Shown: in pieces, positions 27,680 to 35,724 of the stretch | How the letters are laid out: every line of letters begins with the position of its first letter | Numbering within the stretch: the first letter of the stretch is position 1 | Assembly: GCF_023746535.1 (NCBI RefSeq) | Contig: NZ_CP098747.1 | Span: 4,003,216 to 4,067,215, forward strand | Length of the DNA stretch: 64,000 nt | From: Sneathiella marina | GTDB lineage: Bacteria > Pseudomonadota > Alphaproteobacteria > Sneathiellales > Sneathiellaceae | Direction: 5' to 3' | Made by a program: the position numbers and the translations under genes | The notes under the pieces: model-generated | The model's input: only the letters and a program-made list of their open reading frames with translations | The model's database searches: none | What the model was told of the DNA's origin: nothing

Positions 27680-28222
27680 CTACCTCAAACCTCTGTCCCA
27701 TAATTGAACATGCACACCAAACTTGTCTTCACGTACTGACAAGCTCGCCGTTTCAAGTTGCCAGGAAAGTGTCAGAGGGTTCTCAACTTTATGGGGTGCT
27801 CCGTATTTATTCTCAAATTCCTCAATGATTGCTAGATCCGCCACTTTCATCTTGGGGAATGTTGCATCAATTTTCCAAATCCTATGACCCATATCCGGCG
27901 CCGTAAAATTGATTCGGTAAGTCACCCTTTGTGAAGTATTTCCGCGAACAACACAGACATACCGAGAGATAGCACCCGTTTTTGAATCTCCATATCTACT
28001 TTCAGCAGCACAGGATGTCGTCTCTGGCTGTCCGTCATTAATATCTTCATTTCCCAGCCTATACCCAGTGTTTTCCAATAACGCGAGATGCAATATTCCG
28101 CTCGTTTCTGTCTGCGGAGGAGGGGCCACACAACTCATAAGTAGAAGTGACAATCCAAAGAGGAAAGCATTGTTGATTACATTTTTAGGATGGCAAATCT
28201 TTTTGAGCGCCGTCATTCTCAT
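27680..28222 (-). CDS. Putative lipoprotein of unknown function
   Basis: A 180-residue protein with a lipoprotein signal: positive start (MRMTALKK), hydrophobic segment and lipobox LLMSC, followed by Pro-rich sequence. The body has no family that I recognise. The start is set at the ATG at 28222, with GAGGGA nine bases upstream; an upstream in-frame start at 28270 would hide the signal peptide. Tail to tail with the VanZ gene (9 bases). Confidence 0.75.
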   Translation of the reverse strand: MRMTALKKICHPKNVINNAFLFGLSLLLMSCVAPPPQTETSGILHLALLENTGYRLGNEDINDGQPETTSCAAESRYGDSKTGAISRYVCVVRGNTSQRVTYRINFTAPDMGHRIWKIDATFPKMKVADLAIIEEFENKYGAPHKVENPLTLSWQLETASLSVREDKFGVHVQLWDRGLR

Positions 28223-28287
28223 ATTCAAAATTCCCTCTAAGTCATGTGAAGCTATCAAAGAAGAGCCCATTTAAATAACAAGATTTT

Positions 28288-29271
28288 CTATGAGGCTAAC
28301 TGGTCCCCCATTGACCGGTATAATTCTTTTCGAACTTCCTGAACAATTTTCATAGGATCCTCAAATCGCCTGATTTGATCGAAAAGCACTGATGATTGTC
28401 CATAAGTTCGGCCCAACAGCTTAATCCATTGCTTTAATCGGCCCATTTGTCGATTTTCATTTTCCATGGATTTCGTCAAATTATAGTAGTCAATAATCAG
28501 ATTTAGAATTTTTGGCCAGTCGAATAAGCCCAACTGAAAAAATTGTTCCCCCTCAGTTGATATTTCAAGACCAAGGCTAGGCCGTGCTATTACACCACGC
28601 CCAACCATCACATGCGCGCATCCACTTAGTGCCAAACATTGTGAATAGTCATCCTTCGTCCATATTTCTCCGTTTGCCACTACTGGAATTTCTAGCTTCT
28701 CTGCCAATGGTTGCAAATATTCCCAATGGGCGGGTGCCCGATATCCCTCAAGTTTTGTGCGCGCATGGACAGTCAGCTTCGACGCACCTGCACATTCGAT
28801 CGCCAGGGCATTTTCGAGCGCCAAAGATTTTTCCGAAAACCCCAGTCGCATTTTGGCACTAACCGGAATGCTTGCTGGTACGGCGCGGCGAACCGCCGAG
28901 ACTATTTCGTTTAATCGGTCGGGCCATTGCAATAGGGTGGCCCCAGCATCATGGCGATTTACGGTTTTCGCCGGACAGCCAAAATTTATATCTATTCCCG
29001 GTGCACCCAATTCTGCAACGTAAGCAGCGTTTTCTGCCATAACAGAGGGTTCACCGCCCATTATTTGGACGTGAACGGGTACGCCTGAAGATGTCTTGCC
29101 TCCGGTTAATAATTCCGGGCAATTACGATAAAAAACCGCAGCAGGAAACAAATGCTGGCTTACACGAACAAATTCCGACACACAAAGATCAAAGCCGCCG
29201 ATGCCCGTCAGGAGCTCCCGCATATAAACATCAACAACGCCTTCCATTGGGGCAAGTGTTACCGTCGTCAC
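28288..29271 (-). CDS. dusC: tRNA-dihydrouridine synthase, DusC-like
   Basis: A 327-residue flavoenzyme of the Dus family (TIM barrel plus helical domain): LAPMEGVVD at the start, the catalytic-cysteine block DINFGCPAKTVNRHDAGA, KMRLGF, KLTVHART, VVANGEIW and VMVGRGVIARP. It reduces uridine to dihydrouridine in the tRNA D-loop using FMN and NADPH. The start motif and overall layout are closest to DusC (position 16) as I recognise it; the subtype is less sure than the family. The start is GTG. A lone leftward gene, divergent from AMP nucleosidase. Confidence 0.88.
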   Translation of the reverse strand: MTTVTLAPMEGVVDVYMRELLTGIGGFDLCVSEFVRVSQHLFPAAVFYRNCPELLTGGKTSSGVPVHVQIMGGEPSVMAENAAYVAELGAPGIDINFGCPAKTVNRHDAGATLLQWPDRLNEIVSAVRRAVPASIPVSAKMRLGFSEKSLALENALAIECAGASKLTVHARTKLEGYRAPAHWEYLQPLAEKLEIPVVANGEIWTKDDYSQCLALSGCAHVMVGRGVIARPSLGLEISTEGEQFFQLGLFDWPKILNLIIDYYNLTKSMENENRQMGRLKQWIKLLGRTYGQSSVLFDQIRRFEDPMKIVQEVRKELYRSMGDQLAS

Positions 29272-29301
29272 CCTTGTTTTTCCTTTAACCGTGCAAATTT
29301 A

Positions 29302-29329
29302 TTGTTCTGACATATTTCGATGCTAGAAT
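29302..29329 (+). promoter_or_regulatory. Candidate sigma70-type promoter of amn
   Basis: TTGTTC (29302-29307), 16-base spacer, TAGAAT (29324-29329), about 70 bases before the AMP nucleosidase start. The match is moderate. Confidence 0.35.
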
Positions 29330-29400
29330 AGTGCTTATACAAAATGATTATAAAAGAAGGAACTGTCATAGGGGCGGTTCGCAGTTAAAGGAAGTATTAT

Positions 29401-30894
29401 ATGAGTGAGTTTCTGTCTGCAACAGGCAATAATCACGGAAATGCTACAAATTTACAGGAGTTTACTGACGCCGAAGAAGCCGTAGCCCACATTAAAAGAA
29501 TTTACGACGAAAATATAAAAAAGGTAAAATCCCGTTTTGCCGCCTTTGAGGCAGGTGACAAATCCTCTACAGCCTCGCCGGCATTTTATCCTTATCTCGG
29601 GTTGACCATCGAAACAGGCGATATCAATTTAAGCGGAAAACGCGCGTACGGAAATATAGATGCAGCGGGAACTTTCGGCACAACTTTGACGCAACCAGAT
29701 TTGTTCGAAAGTTATTACAAGGAACAAATAAATCTAATACTGGAAAATCACAAACGGCCTGTTTTTGTTGGGGTCGGCGCGCGGCCAATGCCGCTACCAT
29801 TTGTCATCGAAGCGGCGTCTTCCGGTGTTTCTGCAGATGATATGCAGGCGTTGCAAACTATTTTCTCCATGCCCGAGCTTGCAAATATAAATGATAGCAT
29901 CGCGAACGGGACCTATGTTCCCGTTGAAGACAAACCCAGACCGCTGTCCCTCTTTACAGCAGAAAGAGTAGATTACTCCCTGCTCAGGCTTGCACATTAT
30001 ACAGGGACGGCACCAGATCATTTTCAGAGATTTGTTCTGTTTACCAACTATCAAAGATATGTGGATGAATTTATAGAGTACGGAAAGAGTCAGATTTCAA
30101 ATGGTGACGAATATCGAGCCTTTGTCGAGCCAGGAAACGTGATAACCCCCAATACCGCTTTAACCGACAGCCCGCCAACCGGAAAGGCACCCAATCATTT
30201 ACCTCAGATGCCTGCCTATCATCTTATCCGGGACAAACATATGGGCATTACTCTGGTAAATATTGGAGTTGGGCCGTCGAATGCAAAAACAATCACAGAT
30301 CACATAGCTGTCCTGCGGCCGCATTGCTGGTTGATGATTGGTCACTGCGGCGGATTGAGACGAACACAACGTCTCGGTGATTTCGTCCTCGCCCATGCAT
30401 ATGTCCGCGAAGATCACGTCTTGGATGAAGATATCCACCCTTCTGTGCCCCTTCCGGCAATTGCCGAAATACAGGTGGCGCTTACCGAAGCGGTTGCCCG
30501 CGCAGCGGATCCAGCAATAGACGGGGCCGGGTTGAAGGAACATTTTCGAACAGGTACCGTTTATACGACTGATGACAGGGATTGGGAGCTTCGGCACAAA
30601 GAACTTGCGATCCGATTTAACCAGTCTCGCGCAATCGCTGTTGATATGGAGTCCGCAACAATCGCTGCGAATGGATTTCGATTTCGGGTTCCATACGGAA
30701 CCTTGCTATGCGTGTCTGACAAACCAATTCACGGAGAAATTAAACTTCCGGGAATGGCCAATAAATTCTACGAAGACAGAACCGCAAAACATCTTCAGAT
30801 TGGTATTGACACATTACGACATCTTCGGATTGGCGGCGTAGAAAGCTTGCATTCCAGAAAGTTGAGGAGCTTCGACGAACCGGCCTTCAGATAA
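29401..30894 (+). CDS. amn: AMP nucleosidase
   Basis: 497 residues, close to the ~484 of E. coli Amn. The N-terminal AMN-specific domain (YPYLGLTIETGDINLSGKRA) is followed by a C-terminal nucleoside-phosphorylase-like domain (about 260-480) with LVNIGVGPSNAKTITDH, LMIGHCGGLRRTQRLGD and AIAVDMESATIAANG. It hydrolyses AMP to adenine and ribose-5-phosphate, adjusting the adenylate pool. GGAAG lies eight bases upstream of the ATG. Confidence 0.95.
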   Translation: MSEFLSATGNNHGNATNLQEFTDAEEAVAHIKRIYDENIKKVKSRFAAFEAGDKSSTASPAFYPYLGLTIETGDINLSGKRAYGNIDAAGTFGTTLTQPDLFESYYKEQINLILENHKRPVFVGVGARPMPLPFVIEAASSGVSADDMQALQTIFSMPELANINDSIANGTYVPVEDKPRPLSLFTAERVDYSLLRLAHYTGTAPDHFQRFVLFTNYQRYVDEFIEYGKSQISNGDEYRAFVEPGNVITPNTALTDSPPTGKAPNHLPQMPAYHLIRDKHMGITLVNIGVGPSNAKTITDHIAVLRPHCWLMIGHCGGLRRTQRLGDFVLAHAYVREDHVLDEDIHPSVPLPAIAEIQVALTEAVARAADPAIDGAGLKEHFRTGTVYTTDDRDWELRHKELAIRFNQSRAIAVDMESATIAANGFRFRVPYGTLLCVSDKPIHGEIKLPGMANKFYEDRTAKHLQIGIDTLRHLRIGGVESLHSRKLRSFDEPAFR

Positions 30895-30897
30895 TTG

Positions 30898-31782
30898 TTA
30901 GCTAGCTTTAATATGGGGCAAGATCAAGTCGGCCAAATGTTCACATAGCGCCGGCGAAAGATCATGCCCCATACCTTCAACCAACTCCAGCTGGGCATCA
31001 GGAATTAAACGCGCCGTTTCTTTTCCAGCTTCCGACAGGACCAAAGGATCTTCCGTCCCATGGATTACTAACGTTGGGGTTGTTATACTGGGCAATAAGC
31101 TCGCCCGGGAGGGCGATCCAAATACAGCCGCATATTGGCGGACATATCCAGCGGGGTAATAACATCTTTCCACACAGGCTCGAATATGATCTGTCAATTC
31201 CTCCCGGTTCCACCGGTATCCAGGGCTTCCAATCACATCATTGACATTGAGCCCAAAGGCAACGACATCTGAAAGATCCTCACTAGCAGGTGCCGACATC
31301 AAGACTGTAGTTGCTGCTGCACTCGGAGGCGGCAAGGCTGAAGAGCCACTACTCGACATAATCGATGTCAGTGAGTTAAGGCGTTCCGGATAATGAATTG
31401 CCACTAATTGGGCAATCATGCCGCCCATGGACATGCCGATCAAATGAACAGTGTCAATCGAAAGAGCATCCAGTATGCCCACAACATCCTCCATCATATC
31501 CGTTAGAATATAGGGAAGATCCAGGGCAGTACCCTCTTTTATATTTTCCCCCAGGGCCACTAGATCCGGAACAGGCATTTCCTCAAGTTTCTGGGAAAGG
31601 CCTATATCTCTATTGTCAAAACGAAGAACGAAAAACCCGTTTTCAGCCAGCCGTTTGCAAAAAGTCAAAGGCCAGTCGATCAGTTGAAACCCGAGACCCG
31701 CAACAAGAATTATGGCAGGGTCTGATGGCGTCCCGAATGTTTCATATTCCAAAACCAATCCATTGCTTTTTACCTTCGACAT
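30898..31782 (-). CDS. Alpha/beta-fold hydrolase
   Basis: A 294-residue hydrolase with the nucleophile elbow GMSMGG (Ser within LIGMSMGGMIAQLVA), the oxyanion-region VAGLGFQLIDW, the acid in HGTEDPLV and the His in GMGHDL. The layout matches AB_hydrolase-1 esterases of the proline-iminopeptidase/haloperoxidase-like group; the substrate is unknown. GGTGGA lies eight bases upstream of the ATG. It converges on the amn gene, with stops three bases apart. Confidence 0.88.
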   Translation of the reverse strand: MSKVKSNGLVLEYETFGTPSDPAIILVAGLGFQLIDWPLTFCKRLAENGFFVLRFDNRDIGLSQKLEEMPVPDLVALGENIKEGTALDLPYILTDMMEDVVGILDALSIDTVHLIGMSMGGMIAQLVAIHYPERLNSLTSIMSSSGSSALPPPSAAATTVLMSAPASEDLSDVVAFGLNVNDVIGSPGYRWNREELTDHIRACVERCYYPAGYVRQYAAVFGSPSRASLLPSITTPTLVIHGTEDPLVLSEAGKETARLIPDAQLELVEGMGHDLSPALCEHLADLILPHIKAS

Positions 31783-31840
31783 GATCCCGTTCCACCTCTA
31801 AATAACATTTCAGCTTCGTAAACCGGCCTATTCTGCGCAC

Positions 31841-31864
31841 AAAAAAGCGGACCAATTGGCCCGC
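31841..31864 (-). terminator. Rho-independent terminator after trxA
   Basis: On the minus strand GCGGGCCAATTGGTCCGC (closed by one G-U pair in RNA) is followed by six T. It lies about 35 bases after the thioredoxin stop. Confidence 0.85.
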
Positions 31865-31897
31865 AAAATTGCAATTCGCGCGAATTTTCTCTGTCAA

Positions 31898-32218
31898 CTA
31901 ACCCGCAGACTTGATCCATTCTTCTATCTGGCCTTTAGGTGATGCGCCAACTTTGGTTCCGGCAATTTCGCCATCTTTAAATAACATCAAAGTAGGAATA
32001 CCACGTACACCATATTTAGTCGGCGTATTCGGATTCTGGTCAATGTTAATTTTTGCAACTGTAAGAGCGCCTTCCATTTCATTGGAAATCTCGTCAAGAG
32101 ATGGGGCGATTGTCTTACAAGGTCCACACCATTCGGCCCAGAAATCAACAAGGACTAAGCCGGAGCTATTCAAGACATCTTCATCAAAGGAGCTGTCGGT
32201 GACTGTCGTAGTGGTCAT
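31898..32218 (-). CDS. trxA: Thioredoxin
   Basis: A 106-residue thioredoxin, the normal length, with the redox motif [17 protein letters not shown], the cis-Pro loop [12 protein letters not shown] and the C-terminal helix. It reduces protein disulfides in the cytoplasm with thioredoxin reductase. I chose the ATG at 32218 because AGGAAA precedes it and the sequence then begins as usual for TrxA; an in-frame upstream ATG at 32278 would add 20 non-thioredoxin residues. It follows addA in the same direction, with its own promoter in between. Confidence 0.96.
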   Translation of the reverse strand: MTTTTVTDSSFDEDVLNSSGLVLVDFWAEWCGPCKTIAPSLDEISNEMEGALTVAKINIDQNPNTPTKYGVRGIPTLMLFKDGEIAGTKVGASPKGQIEEWIKSAG

Positions 32219-32289
32219 AATTTCCTCATTTCCGGTAAAACTTGCGTTAGGTTGATCTGCGCCCCGGCAGAACACCATTCTGATGTTTA

Positions 32290-32318
32290 TAATTACGTAT
32301 TGTAATTGGTCTCGTCAA
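32290..32318 (-). promoter_or_regulatory. Candidate sigma70-type promoter of trxA
   Basis: On the minus strand TTGACG (32313-32318), a 17-base spacer and TAATTA (32290-32295). This gives an untranslated leader of about 65 bases before the trxA start. The -35 is good and the -10 is fair. Confidence 0.5.
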
Positions 32319-32328
32319 GAGACCTCGA

Positions 32329-35300
32329 TCACAGAAGTGAATGAGGAAGCATCATTAAATGCGGCCCATCCGTCCATAACAGCGCTAATTTTATAGGTTT
32401 TCCGGGATACATTTGTGACATTGCTTGGTGATAAATACTCATTTGGCGTAAATACATTTTTGGAACATCGTCAATTGATCGCGGCGAAGGCCGGTTTGTT
32501 TTATAATCAACGATAAGTATCTCTTTTTCAGTAATTAACAAGCGATCGATCTGCCCTGACATGACTTGATCACCAAAAACACCGGTGACGGGTACCTCTG
32601 CCCTGCTCCCTTCACCGAATATTGGCCCAAAGCTCAAGTCATTGATCACCGCCAGAGTTTCCCGCAAAATCTCTTCTTGCGAATTTTTATTCAGGCCATG
32701 AACAGGACGCGAAAGCCAGTTTCTTGCAGTCTGCTCCCGTAATTTTGGTGTAACGGCTGGAAGGCTTTCCAATAACCGGTGGATTACAAGTCCGCGATGG
32801 AACCGCCGTCCGTTATCAGCTCCAAGCGGTGATCTAATTGGAGGTTCATCTTCCTCTCGGGACGGGGTCAGCGGATGCGGCAACATGGGTTCGTCCTGCG
32901 CAGGGCGTGCAACCCAGGGCGGAGATTTGATAGCAATGTCTGCCTTTTGCTTTTGTGAAGCTGCGACGGATGCGGGCGCCCCTGAGCTACGTCGACGGGC
33001 GACATCGCCCCAAGGCAATAAAATTTCCTCCACTCCCTCCTCAAATGCCCGATCGACCATCTCATACCAGCAATCCGGTGATCTTCGTTTTTTTCCTTCC
33101 CAGCCGCAAATGTAAAGCCGATCTTCCGCACGGGTTAAGGCCACATAGAGTAGCCGCTTCTTTTCATTTTGCTGGCGTTCCTTGGCAGTCGCCCTTGAGG
33201 CCGCCGAAAGCGGGTCATCATTCTCCGTTTTTGCCGGCCAAAGTGGTAGAGAATACTTATCATCAGTCCAAATTATCGGTGTCATGGCGCCAGAAGACTG
33301 ACAGGTATCCGGCAAAAATATTATGGGTGATTGCAATCCTTTGGAGCCATGAACAGTTAGAATTCTGACCTCATCCCGACCTTGCTCCATATCCCTTTTG
33401 ACATCCGCTGCGCCCGCCTCAACCCAATGCAGGAATGCCTGTAATGACGTCGCTTCTGTTCTTTGATAATTCAGGGCAAGAGACAAAAATTCTTCGATAG
33501 GATCCGCTGCCTCATCCCCTAACCGTGCCAGCAGTTTTCGTCGACCGCCGCCTTTGCCAAGAATATCGGCAAAAAATTCATAAACAGGTACATAATCTGC
33601 CTGCGCCAGAATGCTTCTTAAAAAAATACATGCCTCATCAAATACCTTCAGGCCCGATCTATTATCTCGAAGTGCCCGCCAAAGGCTTCCCTTCCGGCCA
33701 AAAGCCAGTTCGAAAAGTTGGTTGTCGTCGCACCCGACAAACGGACTTTTGAGAATTATCGCCAGATTAAGATCATCTTCTGGCAGCAAAACAAATTTCG
33801 CCAACGCCATCAGATCCATGACCGCTATTTGCTCGGTCAATACCATACGGTCGGTACCCGCAACGGGAATATTCTGCAGCTTCAACGCGCGCACAATATG
33901 GCTGAAAAATGCATTCCTTTTTTGCACGAGGATCATGATATCCTTTGGTGCTATGGGACGTCCATGAGCGCTCAATATCTCTTTTTCATCCAGCCAGAGC
34001 CGAATTTGTTGCGCAATGTTTTTTGCAAGCTGCGCCTCTGGCTTCGTATCAAGGCCCTGGGCTACCGGTATATCCCAAGGATTGGTGACATCTTGATCCG
34101 GATGCTTGACTGTTGGCCAGATTTCAACCAGGCCTGCGTCTCCCGCTCGCTTGACAAGATGATTGATCTCATCGCCAGACGACGTCAAGCCAAGCCGTGT
34201 TTCCGCATCTTCAAACACAGTATCGACTAAATCCAGAACAGCGTCCGTTGATCGAAAGGATAAATCAAGCGGGACTTTTTTCCAGGGTTTGCCGGAGTCA
34301 TGCGCCTTCTGTTCAAAGCTGCGGCGCATGATATCAAACACCGCCGGATCTGCGCCTTGAAAAGAATAGATGGATTGTTTCTCGTCTCCAACGACGAATA
34401 CAGTCCGATCTGATTGTGCTGCCCCCAAACCGTGAAAGAACTCTTCCGCCAATGCGCCAATAACCTGCCACTGATCTGGACTTGTATCCTGAGCTTCATC
34501 AACAAGAATATGTTCAATACCACCATCAAGCTTGAACATTACCCAGGGGGTCACATTTTCGCCTGAAAGCAGGTCTCGAGTTTTGAGTATCAAATCATCA
34601 TAATCCAGCTTCCCTCGCCGGGTTTTTTCAGCCTCGTAAATATCCAGAAGAGCCAGCCCGAGACGCAGAAGGGCGACAGAATAAGTCAGCACTCGGACCT
34701 TTTTTTGATTTTCCATAACAATTTGCAATCGCTCAGCTTCACAAATCATGATCTCCAATATATCGGGTTGGCGGTCGATGGATTTTTTTGTCGCCAGGTT
34801 TTTCGCAGCTTTGATGCTGCCGTCTTTTGTCAGGAAAATTGATCTATATTCCGAAAAAAGCTTCTCTCTTTCCGCAGGCTGTGCCAACCAAGCCGACATT
34901 ATACCTGCTCGCTTTACCTCAGAGTTCGTCCCGGCAAGTAGCACCTCACATGCCTGTCTCAACCCGGACCCGTCAAAAGCCTCTTCTTCCGTCGCCCTGC
35001 GGACTACATTTTCTTCCGTTTCCGAAAGCGCAACACCTAGGCGTCTCGACATTGTGTCAACGATTCCATTTACATCTGAATACTCTCTCAAAAGATGTTT
35101 TAGTCGGCTGCGATTTCCGCTCAGACTTCGAACGAGATCTGAAAAGCTACTTTCATTGATCTTTTCGCTTACCAGCTGCAATGCATTTGACAGATCTGCA
35201 GAGTCAGAGCTTTTGCTTAGCAGAAGTAGCCCATCACGGGCCGTTTGCATTATCTCGTCGGCTGTCCGCTCGTCCATCACTTCGAAATTTGGAGACAGGT

Positions 35301-35724
35301 TCGCTTCCAATGGAAACCGCCCCAGAATAGATTCACAAAAGGAATGAATTGTCTGGATCTTCAGCCCACCCGGTGCATCGAGGACACGGGCAAATAATTG
35401 TCGAGCTCTCAACTGCTCTGTACGGGAAGCAGGATGTCCTATCAAACCCATCAGTTCTTTTTCCAGCTCCTGGTCAGAAACAACGGACCAATCGCCAAGA
35501 GTGCTGTTCAAACGGTTTGCCATTTCAGCGGCGGCCGCTTTCGTAAAGGTTATACAAAGAATTTTCTCTGGCTGAGTGCCGTTCAACATTAATCTAAGGC
35601 ACCGCTCTACCAGAACCCGTGTTTTCCCCGATCCAGCGGAAGCAGATACCCAAACTGATCGCTGTGGGTCTGCGGCCAGTTTCTGGCGTGAAATACCTTC
35701 GTCTATCATCGTGGCGAGTGTCAT
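32329..35724 (-). CDS. addA: Double-strand-break repair helicase-nuclease AddA
   Basis: A 1131-residue UvrD/Rep-type helicase fused to a RecB-like nuclease. The Walker A is SASAGSGKTRVLVER near residue 30, the DEAQDTSPDQW helicase box lies in the middle, VVGDEKQSIYSFQGADP follows, VHGSKGLQSPIIFLPD is in the second helicase domain, and the C-terminal nuclease has ILIVDYKTNRPSP. With AddB it processes broken DNA ends for RecA loading. The ATG at 35724 overlaps the addB stop (ATGA). Order murU-addB-addA-trxA is common in Alphaproteobacteria. Confidence 0.96.
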   Translation of the reverse strand: MTLATMIDEGISRQKLAADPQRSVWVSASAGSGKTRVLVERCLRLMLNGTQPEKILCITFTKAAAAEMANRLNSTLGDWSVVSDQELEKELMGLIGHPASRTEQLRARQLFARVLDAPGGLKIQTIHSFCESILGRFPLEANLSPNFEVMDERTADEIMQTARDGLLLLSKSSDSADLSNALQLVSEKINESSFSDLVRSLSGNRSRLKHLLREYSDVNGIVDTMSRRLGVALSETEENVVRRATEEEAFDGSGLRQACEVLLAGTNSEVKRAGIMSAWLAQPAEREKLFSEYRSIFLTKDGSIKAAKNLATKKSIDRQPDILEIMICEAERLQIVMENQKKVRVLTYSVALLRLGLALLDIYEAEKTRRGKLDYDDLILKTRDLLSGENVTPWVMFKLDGGIEHILVDEAQDTSPDQWQVIGALAEEFFHGLGAAQSDRTVFVVGDEKQSIYSFQGADPAVFDIMRRSFEQKAHDSGKPWKKVPLDLSFRSTDAVLDLVDTVFEDAETRLGLTSSGDEINHLVKRAGDAGLVEIWPTVKHPDQDVTNPWDIPVAQGLDTKPEAQLAKNIAQQIRLWLDEKEILSAHGRPIAPKDIMILVQKRNAFFSHIVRALKLQNIPVAGTDRMVLTEQIAVMDLMALAKFVLLPEDDLNLAIILKSPFVGCDDNQLFELAFGRKGSLWRALRDNRSGLKVFDEACIFLRSILAQADYVPVYEFFADILGKGGGRRKLLARLGDEAADPIEEFLSLALNYQRTEATSLQAFLHWVEAGAADVKRDMEQGRDEVRILTVHGSKGLQSPIIFLPDTCQSSGAMTPIIWTDDKYSLPLWPAKTENDDPLSAASRATAKERQQNEKKRLLYVALTRAEDRLYICGWEGKKRRSPDCWYEMVDRAFEEGVEEILLPWGDVARRRSSGAPASVAASQKQKADIAIKSPPWVARPAQDEPMLPHPLTPSREEDEPPIRSPLGADNGRRFHRGLVIHRLLESLPAVTPKLREQTARNWLSRPVHGLNKNSQEEILRETLAVINDLSFGPIFGEGSRAEVPVTGVFGDQVMSGQIDRLLITEKEILIVDYKTNRPSPRSIDDVPKMYLRQMSIYHQAMSQMYPGKPIKLALLWTDGPHLMMLPHSLL